Assembly: GCA_001769855.1 (NCBI GenBank)
Contig: MEPP01000001.1
Coordinates: 226,982-290,981 of the forward strand
DNA length: 64,000 nucleotides
Source of the DNA: Bdellovibrionales bacterium GWA2_49_15
Lineage (GTDB): Bacteria; Bdellovibrionota; Bacteriovoracia; Bacteriovoracales; Bacteriovoracaceae
Direction: 5' to 3'
The notes beneath the pieces are model-generated. The model was not told where the DNA came from. It did no database searches and worked only from the letters and a program-made list of their open reading frames with translations. Below, piece by piece: positions 23,990 to 32,898 of this stretch. A program made the position numbers and the translations under genes. Each line of letters begins with the position of its first letter. Positions within the stretch are counted from its first letter, which is position 1.

Positions 23990-25565
23990 TCTGATGCCCA
24001 TGAGTCGCAGCAAGAAGCGCTAAGGCAACCTTAACGCCATCAACCGCCGCAGAGGTGATGCCGCCCGCATAACCGGCCCCCTCGCCGCACGGGTAAAGGC
24101 CCGGCTGGCCTGGGGAAGCTAAGGTCATTTCATCGCGAAGCACTCTGAGAGGCGAGGAGGTCCGGGTCTCGGGTGCGAGAAGAAGTCCCTCGGGCCCAAG
24201 TATTCCCGGAATCTGCTGCTCAAAATGAGTCAGGGCCTCGCGCAAATGCTGGGACACAAAGGCGGGCAATAATTCATCCAGCGAGGCGCTCACCAGGCCG
24301 GAAGGGCAGGATGATTGAGGTAAAACGGGAGACTGCTTTCGGCGCATAAAATCAACAATCTTTTGTGCCGGCAGCTCACGGCCGGTGGCAAATTTTTTGG
24401 AAAATTGGAAGGCCTTGGCTTCGATTGAACGTTGGAAATTCAGTCCCGCCAAAACGTTTTCGGGAACAAGGTCTGAAGCTGCGCGGACCCCCACCACAAG
24501 CGCCGAATTGCTCCAGGGAGCACGCCTTGCCATATTGCTCATGCCATTAGTGACAAGGCCATCGGCTTCGGTTCCCGAAGAGAGGACATGGCCTCCCGGG
24601 CACATACAAAAACTATAGGTCCCACGATTGCTGCTTTTGGAATGAAAACTTAAACGATAACGGGCCGAACCTAAAAGCGGGGAAAGACAAAAATTCCCGA
24701 GCTGGGCCTGGTCAATCAGGCGGCGCGGATGCTCCATCCTCACCCCCACCGCAAAATCTTTAGCACTCATGGGAATTTGAATTTTGTGCAGGTGCCGATA
24801 GAAATCCGTGGCGGAGTGGCCGAAGGCCAAGATGACATGCTCGGATTGGAGTTGCCGTCGCTGCCCGTTTTTTTTCAGCTCACTGTATTCCAAACCTGAT
24901 ACACGGCCATTTTTATCAAAGCACAATTCCTCGACCCTGGCGTTGTAGAAAATTTGCACACCTTTCTCTTGCAGAAACTGAGTAAGACGGCCGATGATGG
25001 CGCGAATTTTATTCGAGCCCAGATGGGGGTCCGCCACAAAGGTAATTTCGGGGGGCGCTCCAAAATCGGCCAAGCGTTGCATGACGTATGAGATATGGGG
25101 GGACTTAACCCGCGTGAGCAATTTACCATCGGAAAAAAGTCCCGCCCCGCCTTCTCCAAAACAGACATTGTCGTCGGGATCAAGGATGCCTTGTCGCCAG
25201 TAGCGCGCGATTTTGCGCATGCGCTCGGGGGCGATCGAACCCCGCTCCAGAATGATCGAGGGTACACCATGTTCTAATAATCTGAGAGCGCAAAAGAGGC
25301 CGGCGGGGCCGGCACCGACGATCAAAGGCGGAAGGGTCAACGGTGTGAGTTGGGCATAGGTGGTCTTGGGTTGCTCAAATTGCTCCCCCTTTCCAAGGGC
25401 CTCAAGCTGGTAATGGTAGCGGGGAATTTTCCCCTTGTTGGCACCCCGAGCGTCCAGCGAACGGGAGAGGAGGCGATAATCCCCCACCCAGGGAAAATGA
25501 GCTTTCAAATGATTGTCTAGGGATTCATCAAAATTGAGAATAATGTCGAGGATTGAGCGGCCCAT
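23982..25565 (-). CDS. FAD-dependent oxidoreductase of the COG2509 type
   Basis: The 527-residue protein has its FAD motif PPLIVGAGPAGLFCALRLLEHG at about 75-96, preceded by a domain of about 70 residues starting RSILDIILNFDESLDN, as typical for COG2509 dehydrogenases. GHSATDFY and CMCPGGHVLSSGTEADGLVTNGMS are family hallmarks, and the C-terminus has YPCGEGAGYAGGITSAAVDG, which completes FAD binding. Function of the family is not established. The gene overlaps the convergent ART/Fic gene by 8 bp and diverges from cinA. Confidence 0.8.
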   Translation of the reverse strand: MGRSILDIILNFDESLDNHLKAHFPWVGDYRLLSRSLDARGANKGKIPRYHYQLEALGKGEQFEQPKTTYAQLTPLTLPPLIVGAGPAGLFCALRLLEHGVPSIILERGSIAPERMRKIARYWRQGILDPDDNVCFGEGGAGLFSDGKLLTRVKSPHISYVMQRLADFGAPPEITFVADPHLGSNKIRAIIGRLTQFLQEKGVQIFYNARVEELCFDKNGRVSGLEYSELKKNGQRRQLQSEHVILAFGHSATDFYRHLHKIQIPMSAKDFAVGVRMEHPRRLIDQAQLGNFCLSPLLGSARYRLSFHSKSSNRGTYSFCMCPGGHVLSSGTEADGLVTNGMSNMARRAPWSNSALVVGVRAASDLVPENVLAGLNFQRSIEAKAFQFSKKFATGRELPAQKIVDFMRRKQSPVLPQSSCPSGLVSASLDELLPAFVSQHLREALTHFEQQIPGILGPEGLLLAPETRTSSPLRVLRDEMTLASPGQPGLYPCGEGAGYAGGITSAAVDGVKVALALLAATHGHQTN

Positions 25566-25644
25566 AGATCACTGTTTAGCATAGTCTTTATTTTGTTGCA
25601 CTCACCATAAGAAAAATCTTACCATCTATTTAAAGGAATTTAAT

Positions 25645-26901
25645 ATGCGCGCAGGCCTTCTTATCATTGGCAGCGAAATTCTCTCCGGGCGCACTCCGGA
25701 TAAAAACATAGAGGCCTTGGCCACCGCCCTCAGGGGCAAAGGGATGCTTATCGGTAAAGTGGTGGTGATCAAGGATGATATCGCCACCATCGTGGAAAAT
25801 ATGCGCGCTCTTATGCAGGAATTCCAGTGGACCTTCTGTTCGGGGGGCATGGGCCCCACGCGGGATGATATGACAAAGCAGGCCCTCTGCCAGTTGGCCG
25901 GTGTTCCCTTGGAAGAAAACCAGCAGGCCGAAAAGCTGGCCTTGCTCCATTACCAACGCTACGGTCGCACCTGGACCCGGGAGACCAATGCCTACAATCT
26001 TATTCCAAGGGGAGTCATTCCCTTGGAAAATCCTGCCGGTCTGGCACCGGGACTCTTTTTTACCGGGGAAGGACGTCAGCTTTTTTGTCTGCCCGGTGTC
26101 CCCCGTGAATTTAAGGAAATGCTCGAGCAAAGCACCTTACCTCTGGTTGAACAGCATCCCGCTTTTTCTAAAGCAACGATCGACTATCTCACCATTCGAA
26201 CCTATGGAGTTCCGGAGGAGAAAATTTTTTTCCAACTTTGTCCCAAGCTGTGGGACGACCTGGAAAAGTTCGGCGAGGTGAGTTCCCTGCCTCACACCGT
26301 CGGGATCGATATCATCGTCAGACTCAAAGAAGGTCTGGCCAAACATGAGACAGAGCAGGCCCTCAAAGCGCTGCCTTCTCTTGCTCCGCTTTTGCCCAAT
26401 ATCTGGCAATGGGGTCCACTCACCTTCCAGGAATATTTAATCGAATTATGTGCCCGAAAAAATGTTAAGATCGCCGTGGCGGAATCCTGCACGGGAGGCC
26501 TGCTGGCCCACAAGATTACCATGGTACCCGGGGCCAGCCAGGTTTTTTTAGGTGCGGTGGTCAGCTACGATAATGAGATCAAGCAAGAAATTCTCCAGGT
26601 GCGGTCCCAGACTCTTCAAGCTTACGGGGCCGTGAGCGTCGAGGTGGCCAGCGAGATGGCCAAAAATATCCTGCAAAATTTCAAGGCCGATTTTTCCCTT
26701 TCAACCACCGGGATCGCCGGACCAGAGGGAGGCACGGAGCAAAAACCGGTGGGCATGGTTTGCATTGCCACCTGCACCCGAGATTTGGCGGAGGCAAAAA
26801 TTTACCACATGAAAGGCGACCGGGCGTTACTGAAAGAACGTTTTAGTGATCGGGCCCTGCTCGATCTCATTTTACGCGTGGAAAACAGTCCTACTTATTA
26901 A
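25645..26901 (+). CDS. cinA: CinA: nicotinamide-nucleotide amidase with MoaB-like domain
   Basis: The 418-residue protein has the standard two-domain CinA layout. Residues 1 to about 250 are a MoaB/MogA-like domain (IIGSEILSGRTPDKN, FCSGGMGPTRDDMT, FCLPGVPREFKEM), linked in other bacteria to ADP-ribose pyrophosphatase activity. Residues about 260-418 are the PncC amidase, with AESCTGGLLAHKIT, GAVVSYDNEIK and TTGIAGPEGG. The amidase turns NMN into nicotinate mononucleotide for NAD recycling. A good ribosome site (AAAGGA) precedes the ATG. It overlaps the next convergent gene by 11 bp. Confidence 0.93.
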   Translation: MRAGLLIIGSEILSGRTPDKNIEALATALRGKGMLIGKVVVIKDDIATIVENMRALMQEFQWTFCSGGMGPTRDDMTKQALCQLAGVPLEENQQAEKLALLHYQRYGRTWTRETNAYNLIPRGVIPLENPAGLAPGLFFTGEGRQLFCLPGVPREFKEMLEQSTLPLVEQHPAFSKATIDYLTIRTYGVPEEKIFFQLCPKLWDDLEKFGEVSSLPHTVGIDIIVRLKEGLAKHETEQALKALPSLAPLLPNIWQWGPLTFQEYLIELCARKNVKIAVAESCTGGLLAHKITMVPGASQVFLGAVVSYDNEIKQEILQVRSQTLQAYGAVSVEVASEMAKNILQNFKADFSLSTTGIAGPEGGTEQKPVGMVCIATCTRDLAEAKIYHMKGDRALLKERFSDRALLDLILRVENSPTY

Positions 26902-27376
26902 TAAATTGCAAAGCATCCTGCAGCTTTTTTGTACGATCGTCGGCCGGCTTGGGCGCGAGCGGTGAGGCAGTGGTTGTGGCCGGCGCGATTGGTGAGGCAA
27001 CGGCAGCAGCGACAGGGACAGTGGGATTTGTCGCCGAGGGGACCGAAGCCGGGGCGCGAGTGGTTTCTGAGACCGGTGGCGGAAGCTTTGGAATATTTCC
27101 CGAGTTGATGCTATCCATGGCATTTTTCTGCAACTTTTCCATATCGGCGTCTGACTTCTGATTTAATTCCTGCTTTGCCTTAGCGGCATCCTCGGCGGAA
27201 ATTTGCCCTTGGGATTGCATGAGCTCCAACATCTGGGTCACCTGCGCCTTATCGATTTTCATCTCAAATCCCTCGGCACCTTCGCCCAGGCCGAGATCAT
27301 CCTCATCGGTTGCGTAAGCAAGTGTGAACGCGCTGGAGCACACAAAGAAAAAACTCACCACAATTACACGCACCAT
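26891..27376 (-). CDS. Small exported Pro/Ala/Thr-rich protein
   Basis: The 161-residue product has a signal peptide (hydrophobic core 3-18, cleavage near YATDED at about 21) and a GGAGT ribosome site. Residues about 30-85 are charged and helical (MKIDKAQVTQMLELMQSQGQ, then a Lys/Asp-rich stretch). Residues about 95-150 are low complexity, built of Ala, Pro, Thr and Val, and probably extended, for example a wall-spanning stalk. No family is recognised. A FliA-like promoter and a perfect palindrome lie just upstream. It overlaps the end of cinA. Confidence 0.6.
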   Translation of the reverse strand: MVRVIVVSFFFVCSSAFTLAYATDEDDLGLGEGAEGFEMKIDKAQVTQMLELMQSQGQISAEDAAKAKQELNQKSDADMEKLQKNAMDSINSGNIPKLPPPVSETTRAPASVPSATNPTVPVAAAVASPIAPATTTASPLAPKPADDRTKKLQDALQFINK

Positions 27377-27406
27377 GGTTGACTCCTCGAATTTGGCATC
27401 TCACCC

Positions 27407-27424
27407 ATAATACTCGGGTATTAT
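27407..27424 (-). promoter_or_regulatory. Perfect 7+7 palindrome at a predicted transcription start
   Basis: ATAATAC-TCGG-GTATTAT is a perfect inverted repeat of 7 bp with a 4-base centre. It overlaps the predicted start of transcription of the minus-strand gene (about 27422). It could be an operator or a 5'-terminal stem-loop of the mRNA. It has no T-run on either strand, so it is not a terminator. Confidence 0.45.
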
Positions 27425-27428
27425 CTTC

Positions 27429-27455
27429 TTATCGACAAACATTCGCCAAACCTGA
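27429..27455 (-). promoter_or_regulatory. FliA (sigma-28)-like promoter for the exported protein at 26891-27376
   Basis: Read on the minus strand, TCAGGTTT (27455-27448) matches the FliA -35 TAAAGTTT at 6 of 8 positions. After exactly 11 bp comes GTCGATAA (27436-27429), matching GCCGATAA at 7 of 8. The leader would be about 46 bases. Confidence 0.5.
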
Positions 27456-27665
27456 GCATTTGTCCCGTGTAATTGTCCTCCTTGTCCGCCGGAAGTGGCC
27501 CAAAAAATGGTCAGTCCGAGAGGCCAGCTAACTCTCCATTTTTCTGTAAAAGCTTGGAATTTCACCGGCATAAAATAAAGACGAGTTCCCAACTCGGCCA
27601 TGGGCCTAAAATTAAGAAAAGAATAGAGGGAAGCGTTTCATTAAAAAGCAAATGTTTCCGAAGAG

Positions 27666-30600
27666 ATGGTGCCAGATTTTATGATGGTATTTAATATTCG
27701 GTTCTTCACATTCACGGCCTTAATTATCACGATGCTGGCGTGGATGGCCGGCTGTGTGCCCAGTGCCGGTGGAAACAATACCCGCAAAAGCAAGAGTGCC
27801 TCGGAGGCCACCGGGTCAGGCTCCAGCAGTGGAACAACCACCAATCCCAATTTTGTGGATTCGCTAAACTTTTTTCAAAATGGTTCAGTGATCTCATCGG
27901 CCAGCTTCACCATTGATCTCACTTTCAGCGATAGCTTTTACCTGCGAGGGGCCGAGGTGCATCAGTACCTGGCGGCGGGAAATCTCGAGGTGGCCTGTCT
28001 GGCCTTTAATTTTCCCAGCATTGATGGAAGCTCTAAAACCCTCGTGCTGGCAGGGAACCCGCGTTCATTTTTTAATTTCACCTCCAAGGTCAAAGAAAAT
28101 TATTTTCTGATTGAGCCGGCCAATAAATCTCTGAACTCCACTTTTTGCCAGACTCCCGGGCCTCTGAACTACCTAGGCCTCAACTTTCCAAGCTCGACTG
28201 TTTACTACTCCTTGGGGGAAATCTGCACAAACTGCTCCAGCTTTCTCCTCGACTCGTCTCCGCTGGAACTCATTTCCTCGGGGGGCAAGCTAATTAAAAA
28301 TATTCAAACTCAATATCTCGATCTGCGAGTTAAAACTCAGGGGACTCAGGTTACGTCAAGCTCCGGCATCGGCTGTATCAATTCAAGCGAGTGTACCAAC
28401 AAGGGCTTTGACTGCTGCTCCGGCGGCCAGTGCGTGAAAGATCTGACGCTCAAGGACGGGACGAACACCACCTCGACTGAGTTCATTCAGGCGCAAAGTG
28501 AAATCGCCCTTTCTCCCTCGAGCATTTACAACTACCCTAACTTCTATCACATCTGCTCCAAGCAGATCACCCCGACACCGACACCAGTGGTGACAGAAAA
28601 TCCCTACGATGCAGCGGCGGCACGTCTGACGATGCTGCGAGAGTTGTATGAATGTACCTCCCCAGTCTTGGGAGAAATGTCAATTTGCACTATCACCTAC
28701 AACGACGCTAATAAAAACAAAGTTCTCCCTGACTTTAAGGGATTCGTGACGGCCCTTGATGATCGTAGCTTTGAAACAACACATAAGGGCCTCATTCCCA
28801 TCGCCAAGCATAGCATCTATGAGGTCATTCACGCCGGAACGACCATCTTCAAGAGCGGCTCGGGCTCCTCCTCCTATCTGGATATCCCTCAATCCAGCAG
28901 TGGTAGTTTTTTAGGCGGATGGAATGATGATCTCACCAGCTACGCGCGGGTTGTTCTGAACCGGGAAAAGCCGGTCAGTGCTGCCCATGATGACCTTAAG
29001 ATTAAATACATGATTGATGGAAGCTGTAGCTACGTCAATAGTCATCTGGCCAAATGTTCCAAGTATTACGTCCAAGGGCAACCTTATGGAGATGTGGATG
29101 CCACTCCCCAGTTGACGGACCACTATCCGGCCTCCAATAAATTTTCACTCCCGCTCTATGCCGATATTTCACGCTCTATAAGAGTTGAAGTCGATAGCAC
29201 TCTCAAGACGGCAAGTGTTGACTGGATAGTGGTCGAGGGTGCCCCCAGCTACATTCAGTTTCTTGGCACCGCCATGCAGGTTCAGGACACTCAAAATGTC
29301 ATGATTGAGTTCTTCGTCGATCTTGATTCTCACAAAGTTCTGCAATCCAAACTCACGGCCTTAAACAGCATCGACCAGCTGTGCAACTGTGGCGGCCCCT
29401 ATTGCACGCTAAAACCTGTGACTCAAATAAATAATGGCGCAACCAAAGTGGTGGATTACACCTGCGTGTATCCTCAGCCCGCAACCGTCGAAGCCCCCAT
29501 GCAGCAAACAGTTTATCTCTCGTCTCAAACGGTCCCCCATCGCTACTTTGACAAGTCTGGGGTCCATCATGCCACCGTCGCTTTTGATACGCCGGAGCAG
29601 GAAAATAGTACCAGCGGTGCTGCTTTTGAGTACACCGGTGGGAACGTCCTAAAACCCAACAATCTCACCCAGTATGTGGGATTTAACGAAATTTATGGAA
29701 GCTTTCGCTCGGCCGCCAACAGCGCCAGACCGGCCCGTGAAGTTTTCGTAAAAAGTGGAAAAACTTACGATATCTTTATTGATTACGGTAGCTTCTCGAC
29801 CTGTAGCCTTTGTGGCACTGATTACTACGCCAGCCTGGCAAAAATCTTTCCCACAAACTTCGCCCAAAAAGGTGGCGGCTACCGCCCGGAGTTTAACAAA
29901 ACTGATCGCTTCAAAATATCTACCTATCGCGCGGACGATTTACTCTACGGCCGGGCCTGCTTTGTTCCCGCCACCATGATTCCGTGGAGCCACGCCAAAA
30001 ACGCCATCGGCACAACCCAGAGACGCAATCGTCTGGCGGCCCAGCACTTCCTCTTTGCCAATGGGTATCAGCGTGACTGGTATGGCTTCGATTACGGTGC
30101 CATCATTGCCTCCTTTGATGGAGTCGCCTGGTTTGCCGTGGGCAACCAGCGACGAATTAAGGCCACAGGCAATCGCCTCTATCTGGCGGTGAATGCCTAT
30201 TTTGGCGACCAGACCCTCGATAGCACCTTTACCATCACGATCAATGAGGCCAACCTGACCCTCGGTTCCGGCTCACAAATCACCGTCGATGATAATAGTG
30301 ACGGAGCGGAATGCCGCAAATATCACCAGTGCGAAACAGACAGTGACTGTATCGCCCAGCTTGGCTGGGAATACTCCTGTGAGAATGTGGGATTGATCAA
30401 GACCACCTGGCCGAAATTTGACAGCAACGGTGTGGAGTTGCCGGATGATGAAAGGGCCAATGTGCCGCTGACAAGCTTGCTGGGGGGAGAAATTGCCGCC
30501 AAACGATGCGTCTATCGCGGGCGAGGCGCTCCCTGCCATACAAAGTATGCCACAATCAATGAAACCACGACCTATAACCAGGTCGGAAATGACGCCACAA

Positions 30601-32897
30601 CAGGCAATGGCGGACTGCTGGCCTGCGCCCCCAATTTCTACTGCCAGAGGTTTTTGGATGGCACGGATCAGGCGCTCTTTAATAATCGCATCTCACGTTT
30701 TGCCAAGTCGCCGGCCGCCCAGAATTTAAGTTCCGATGTTCCCGAAACGGATATGGATACCTTTGGACTGGCCGCCCGACTCATCGGCCGCCCCTACCGC
30801 TACAATGGCACCGAGATCATCTACTCCGGTGGCGCCCGTTCAAGTATGGCACGCAATAATATTGTGGCCATCTGCATTCCTGGCAAGGACCCCGGGACCA
30901 CGATCACCAACTTTGAGGATAACAATTACAAAAAACCCACCACAAACGGGGCCGAGAAATTTGAGGGGGATCAGGTTCTCAATATCGGCATGAGCTCCAA
31001 AGGCGGCGCAAAAACGCTCAGCTATTTAAGTGCCTGCGGCATTTTGAACGAAGACCAAAATTATATTTATAAGGCCAATCCCACCTGGACAATGGGTGAT
31101 ATCGCTGCCGATCACATGGTACCCTATCTTGCCGCTTCGCAAGTGACCACCACCAATATGCTGGACATTTTTAACAACCTAACTTTCAACTCCGTCGAGC
31201 TCTCAAAAAGTTTTAGCGCCAATCTGATTGAGTCATTTTCCTATCAGTCCAATCGCTGCCTGCGCATGCCGGGAAGCGTGTGTTTTTCCGACCAAGATTG
31301 CGTCGCCAATCGCGATATTGCCACCCCCCTATCGGAAGCCGATCCCGAGCAAGAGATTTTTAACGGCGACTCAGGAATTGGTGACAGTCTCAACTCCTTT
31401 GAGCTGAGATTTTGGCAAACTGAGCTGGTTTGTAGTCAGGGAGTCGCCAAAACCAATCCAACCTATGACCTGAAGAAAAATCGATGCTGCCGCGATCTGG
31501 GCAAAGAATTTAAAATTGCTCATGGCATGACACCGGCACCGGCCTCCTTCACAAACCTTGAACCCAATATACAGACAAGCAAAACCGCCTTTGCACCGAT
31601 TACTCAAGACCTCACGGGCAGCGTCGCCAATCAACGGAACACGCAGATGGGAACCTACATCAAGGAGATGCAGACCTACACCGTCGCCAGTGGCTCGGGA
31701 CACCCCTCCCTCTTATACCCGGCGAAAGCGACGACTCCTTGTGCCACGTGTGCCCAATATGATGATATCAAAAGCCAATTCAATACAATTCAAACGCTGG
31801 GTTCGAAAATGTGCTGTAGCGGGCACTGGGTTCGTCAGTTCCATGAAGAAAATGGCGGCGGCCATAAATGGGACGCAAGTAAGCTTCAAAATTTTCCCAC
31901 CACCACTCTCCGGTGCATGAATTGGGAGCAATGTTCCCCCACGGGTTCGAGTTGTGGCAGCGAAGATGGATTGGCTTCCAGTGAAGGTGGTTTTACCTGC
32001 TCCCATGTGACGGATGCGGCGGATACTAAATGTCTTATTAAGTCGAGTTCCTCGGAAGAAGCGAACAGAATTTTTGATTACCTCGGTCGCCTTGATCTCC
32101 TCGGCGTTCCTCAAGTCATGATACTCAGGAAAACGGATGCCGCGCAAGATCCGAACGGGACTTCCAATTACTTGCAATGTCGCGTCGATCCGGAAAATCA
32201 GACGATAGCGGGCACCGCCAGCATCATCTTACCTAACCTAATCTCGGGTACATCCGCAGCAGATATTGAGAAAACTTTGGCCCCTGCCAAGAGATATTAC
32301 TCGGCCGCCGACATGAATGACTTTGATGAGCAGAATGGCATGCGCCCGATCTTCGCTCCTGAGGCCTTAAGCTGCTGTAAGCCGGCCGGCACCATCATGG
32401 ACGCAGGCGAGGACAGTAATAATTGTTGTACCGGTTTTGTGAGCGGAAACAACGCCAACTTGCGGCGCTGTGCTCTTCCCTTCTGGTCAGATGTCACCTT
32501 GTACACGAATAAGTATGTAAGTTCGGCGATCAAAGACTTAGACATCGTTGATTCGCTAAGTGCTGACAATAAAAGAATCTATGAGGAAACCGGATATATT
32601 CTTGATACCAACGTGATTGTCGCTGCGGCCTGTACCCTTAAATTATGCGATGGTGATACGGTGGCCACTGGTGTGGCCTGGGGACCTTACAATATCCCTC
32701 CCTTCGCCTCCAGCTGCACTGGCACCCTCTGTAAGGTCAACCGCTTTATCCAGGCCGATGATGAGGAGAGCGGTCTAAGTCCCTTTTTCAAGGCGGGGCT
32801 CCGCTGGAATAACCATATCTACTGCATTCCATCGGATAATGGGACTGTCAATGCCATCATCCAGCAGGGTGGACTGGTGGTCCGTTGCAATCAGTAG
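27666..32897 (+). CDS. Giant cysteine-rich predicted lipoprotein (about 1740 residues)
   Basis: The start may be ATG 27666 or one of the ATGs at 27681 and 27684; no clear ribosome site separates them. The signal ends in a lipobox (WMAGC, Cys30 from the first ATG) and is followed by a Ser/Gly/Thr linker. The mature protein carries repeated small disulfide-type modules, for example SSECTNKGFDCCSGGQC (about 239-255), QCETDSDC, SVCFSDQDC, KMCCSGHW and CCKPAG...NNCC. The rest is beta-rich, with a PTPTPVV spacer near 300. No catalytic motif is seen. The modules recall 'CxxDxDC' and 'CCSGGxC' motifs of surface proteins in Bdellovibrio-like bacteria, which is a recollection, not a search. Expected at the cell surface. 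Confidence 0.7.
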   Translation: MVPDFMMVFNIRFFTFTALIITMLAWMAGCVPSAGGNNTRKSKSASEATGSGSSSGTTTNPNFVDSLNFFQNGSVISSASFTIDLTFSDSFYLRGAEVHQYLAAGNLEVACLAFNFPSIDGSSKTLVLAGNPRSFFNFTSKVKENYFLIEPANKSLNSTFCQTPGPLNYLGLNFPSSTVYYSLGEICTNCSSFLLDSSPLELISSGGKLIKNIQTQYLDLRVKTQGTQVTSSSGIGCINSSECTNKGFDCCSGGQCVKDLTLKDGTNTTSTEFIQAQSEIALSPSSIYNYPNFYHICSKQITPTPTPVVTENPYDAAAARLTMLRELYECTSPVLGEMSICTITYNDANKNKVLPDFKGFVTALDDRSFETTHKGLIPIAKHSIYEVIHAGTTIFKSGSGSSSYLDIPQSSSGSFLGGWNDDLTSYARVVLNREKPVSAAHDDLKIKYMIDGSCSYVNSHLAKCSKYYVQGQPYGDVDATPQLTDHYPASNKFSLPLYADISRSIRVEVDSTLKTASVDWIVVEGAPSYIQFLGTAMQVQDTQNVMIEFFVDLDSHKVLQSKLTALNSIDQLCNCGGPYCTLKPVTQINNGATKVVDYTCVYPQPATVEAPMQQTVYLSSQTVPHRYFDKSGVHHATVAFDTPEQENSTSGAAFEYTGGNVLKPNNLTQYVGFNEIYGSFRSAANSARPAREVFVKSGKTYDIFIDYGSFSTCSLCGTDYYASLAKIFPTNFAQKGGGYRPEFNKTDRFKISTYRADDLLYGRACFVPATMIPWSHAKNAIGTTQRRNRLAAQHFLFANGYQRDWYGFDYGAIIASFDGVAWFAVGNQRRIKATGNRLYLAVNAYFGDQTLDSTFTITINEANLTLGSGSQITVDDNSDGAECRKYHQCETDSDCIAQLGWEYSCENVGLIKTTWPKFDSNGVELPDDERANVPLTSLLGGEIAAKRCVYRGRGAPCHTKYATINETTTYNQVGNDATTGNGGLLACAPNFYCQRFLDGTDQALFNNRISRFAKSPAAQNLSSDVPETDMDTFGLAARLIGRPYRYNGTEIIYSGGARSSMARNNIVAICIPGKDPGTTITNFEDNNYKKPTTNGAEKFEGDQVLNIGMSSKGGAKTLSYLSACGILNEDQNYIYKANPTWTMGDIAADHMVPYLAASQVTTTNMLDIFNNLTFNSVELSKSFSANLIESFSYQSNRCLRMPGSVCFSDQDCVANRDIATPLSEADPEQEIFNGDSGIGDSLNSFELRFWQTELVCSQGVAKTNPTYDLKKNRCCRDLGKEFKIAHGMTPAPASFTNLEPNIQTSKTAFAPITQDLTGSVANQRNTQMGTYIKEMQTYTVASGSGHPSLLYPAKATTPCATCAQYDDIKSQFNTIQTLGSKMCCSGHWVRQFHEENGGGHKWDASKLQNFPTTTLRCMNWEQCSPTGSSCGSEDGLASSEGGFTCSHVTDAADTKCLIKSSSSEEANRIFDYLGRLDLLGVPQVMILRKTDAAQDPNGTSNYLQCRVDPENQTIAGTASIILPNLISGTSAADIEKTLAPAKRYYSAADMNDFDEQNGMRPIFAPEALSCCKPAGTIMDAGEDSNNCCTGFVSGNNANLRRCALPFWSDVTLYTNKYVSSAIKDLDIVDSLSADNKRIYEETGYILDTNVIVAAACTLKLCDGDTVATGVAWGPYNIPPFASSCTGTLCKVNRFIQADDEESGLSPFFKAGLRWNNHIYCIPSDNGTVNAIIQQGGLVVRCNQ

Positions 32898-32898
32898 A

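Larger units (their letters stand above)
27377..27665. other. Divergent intergenic region with promoter and palindrome
   Basis: This 289-bp region contains the FliA-like promoter and the palindrome listed separately, both serving the minus-strand gene. I see no convincing promoter for the plus-strand giant lipoprotein. A 66-codon minus-strand reading frame at 27401-27601 lies across the promoter and has no ribosome site, so I do not call it a gene. Confidence 0.5.

Noticed and set aside
27401..27601. 66-codon minus-strand frame
   Set aside because: It has no ribosome site or family likeness and lies over the FliA-like promoter and palindrome.
27642..27664. FliA-like element before the giant lipoprotein (TAAA...TCCGAAGA)
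   Set aside because: The distance from TAAA to the -10-like box is four bases too short and the -10 matches only 5 of 8.
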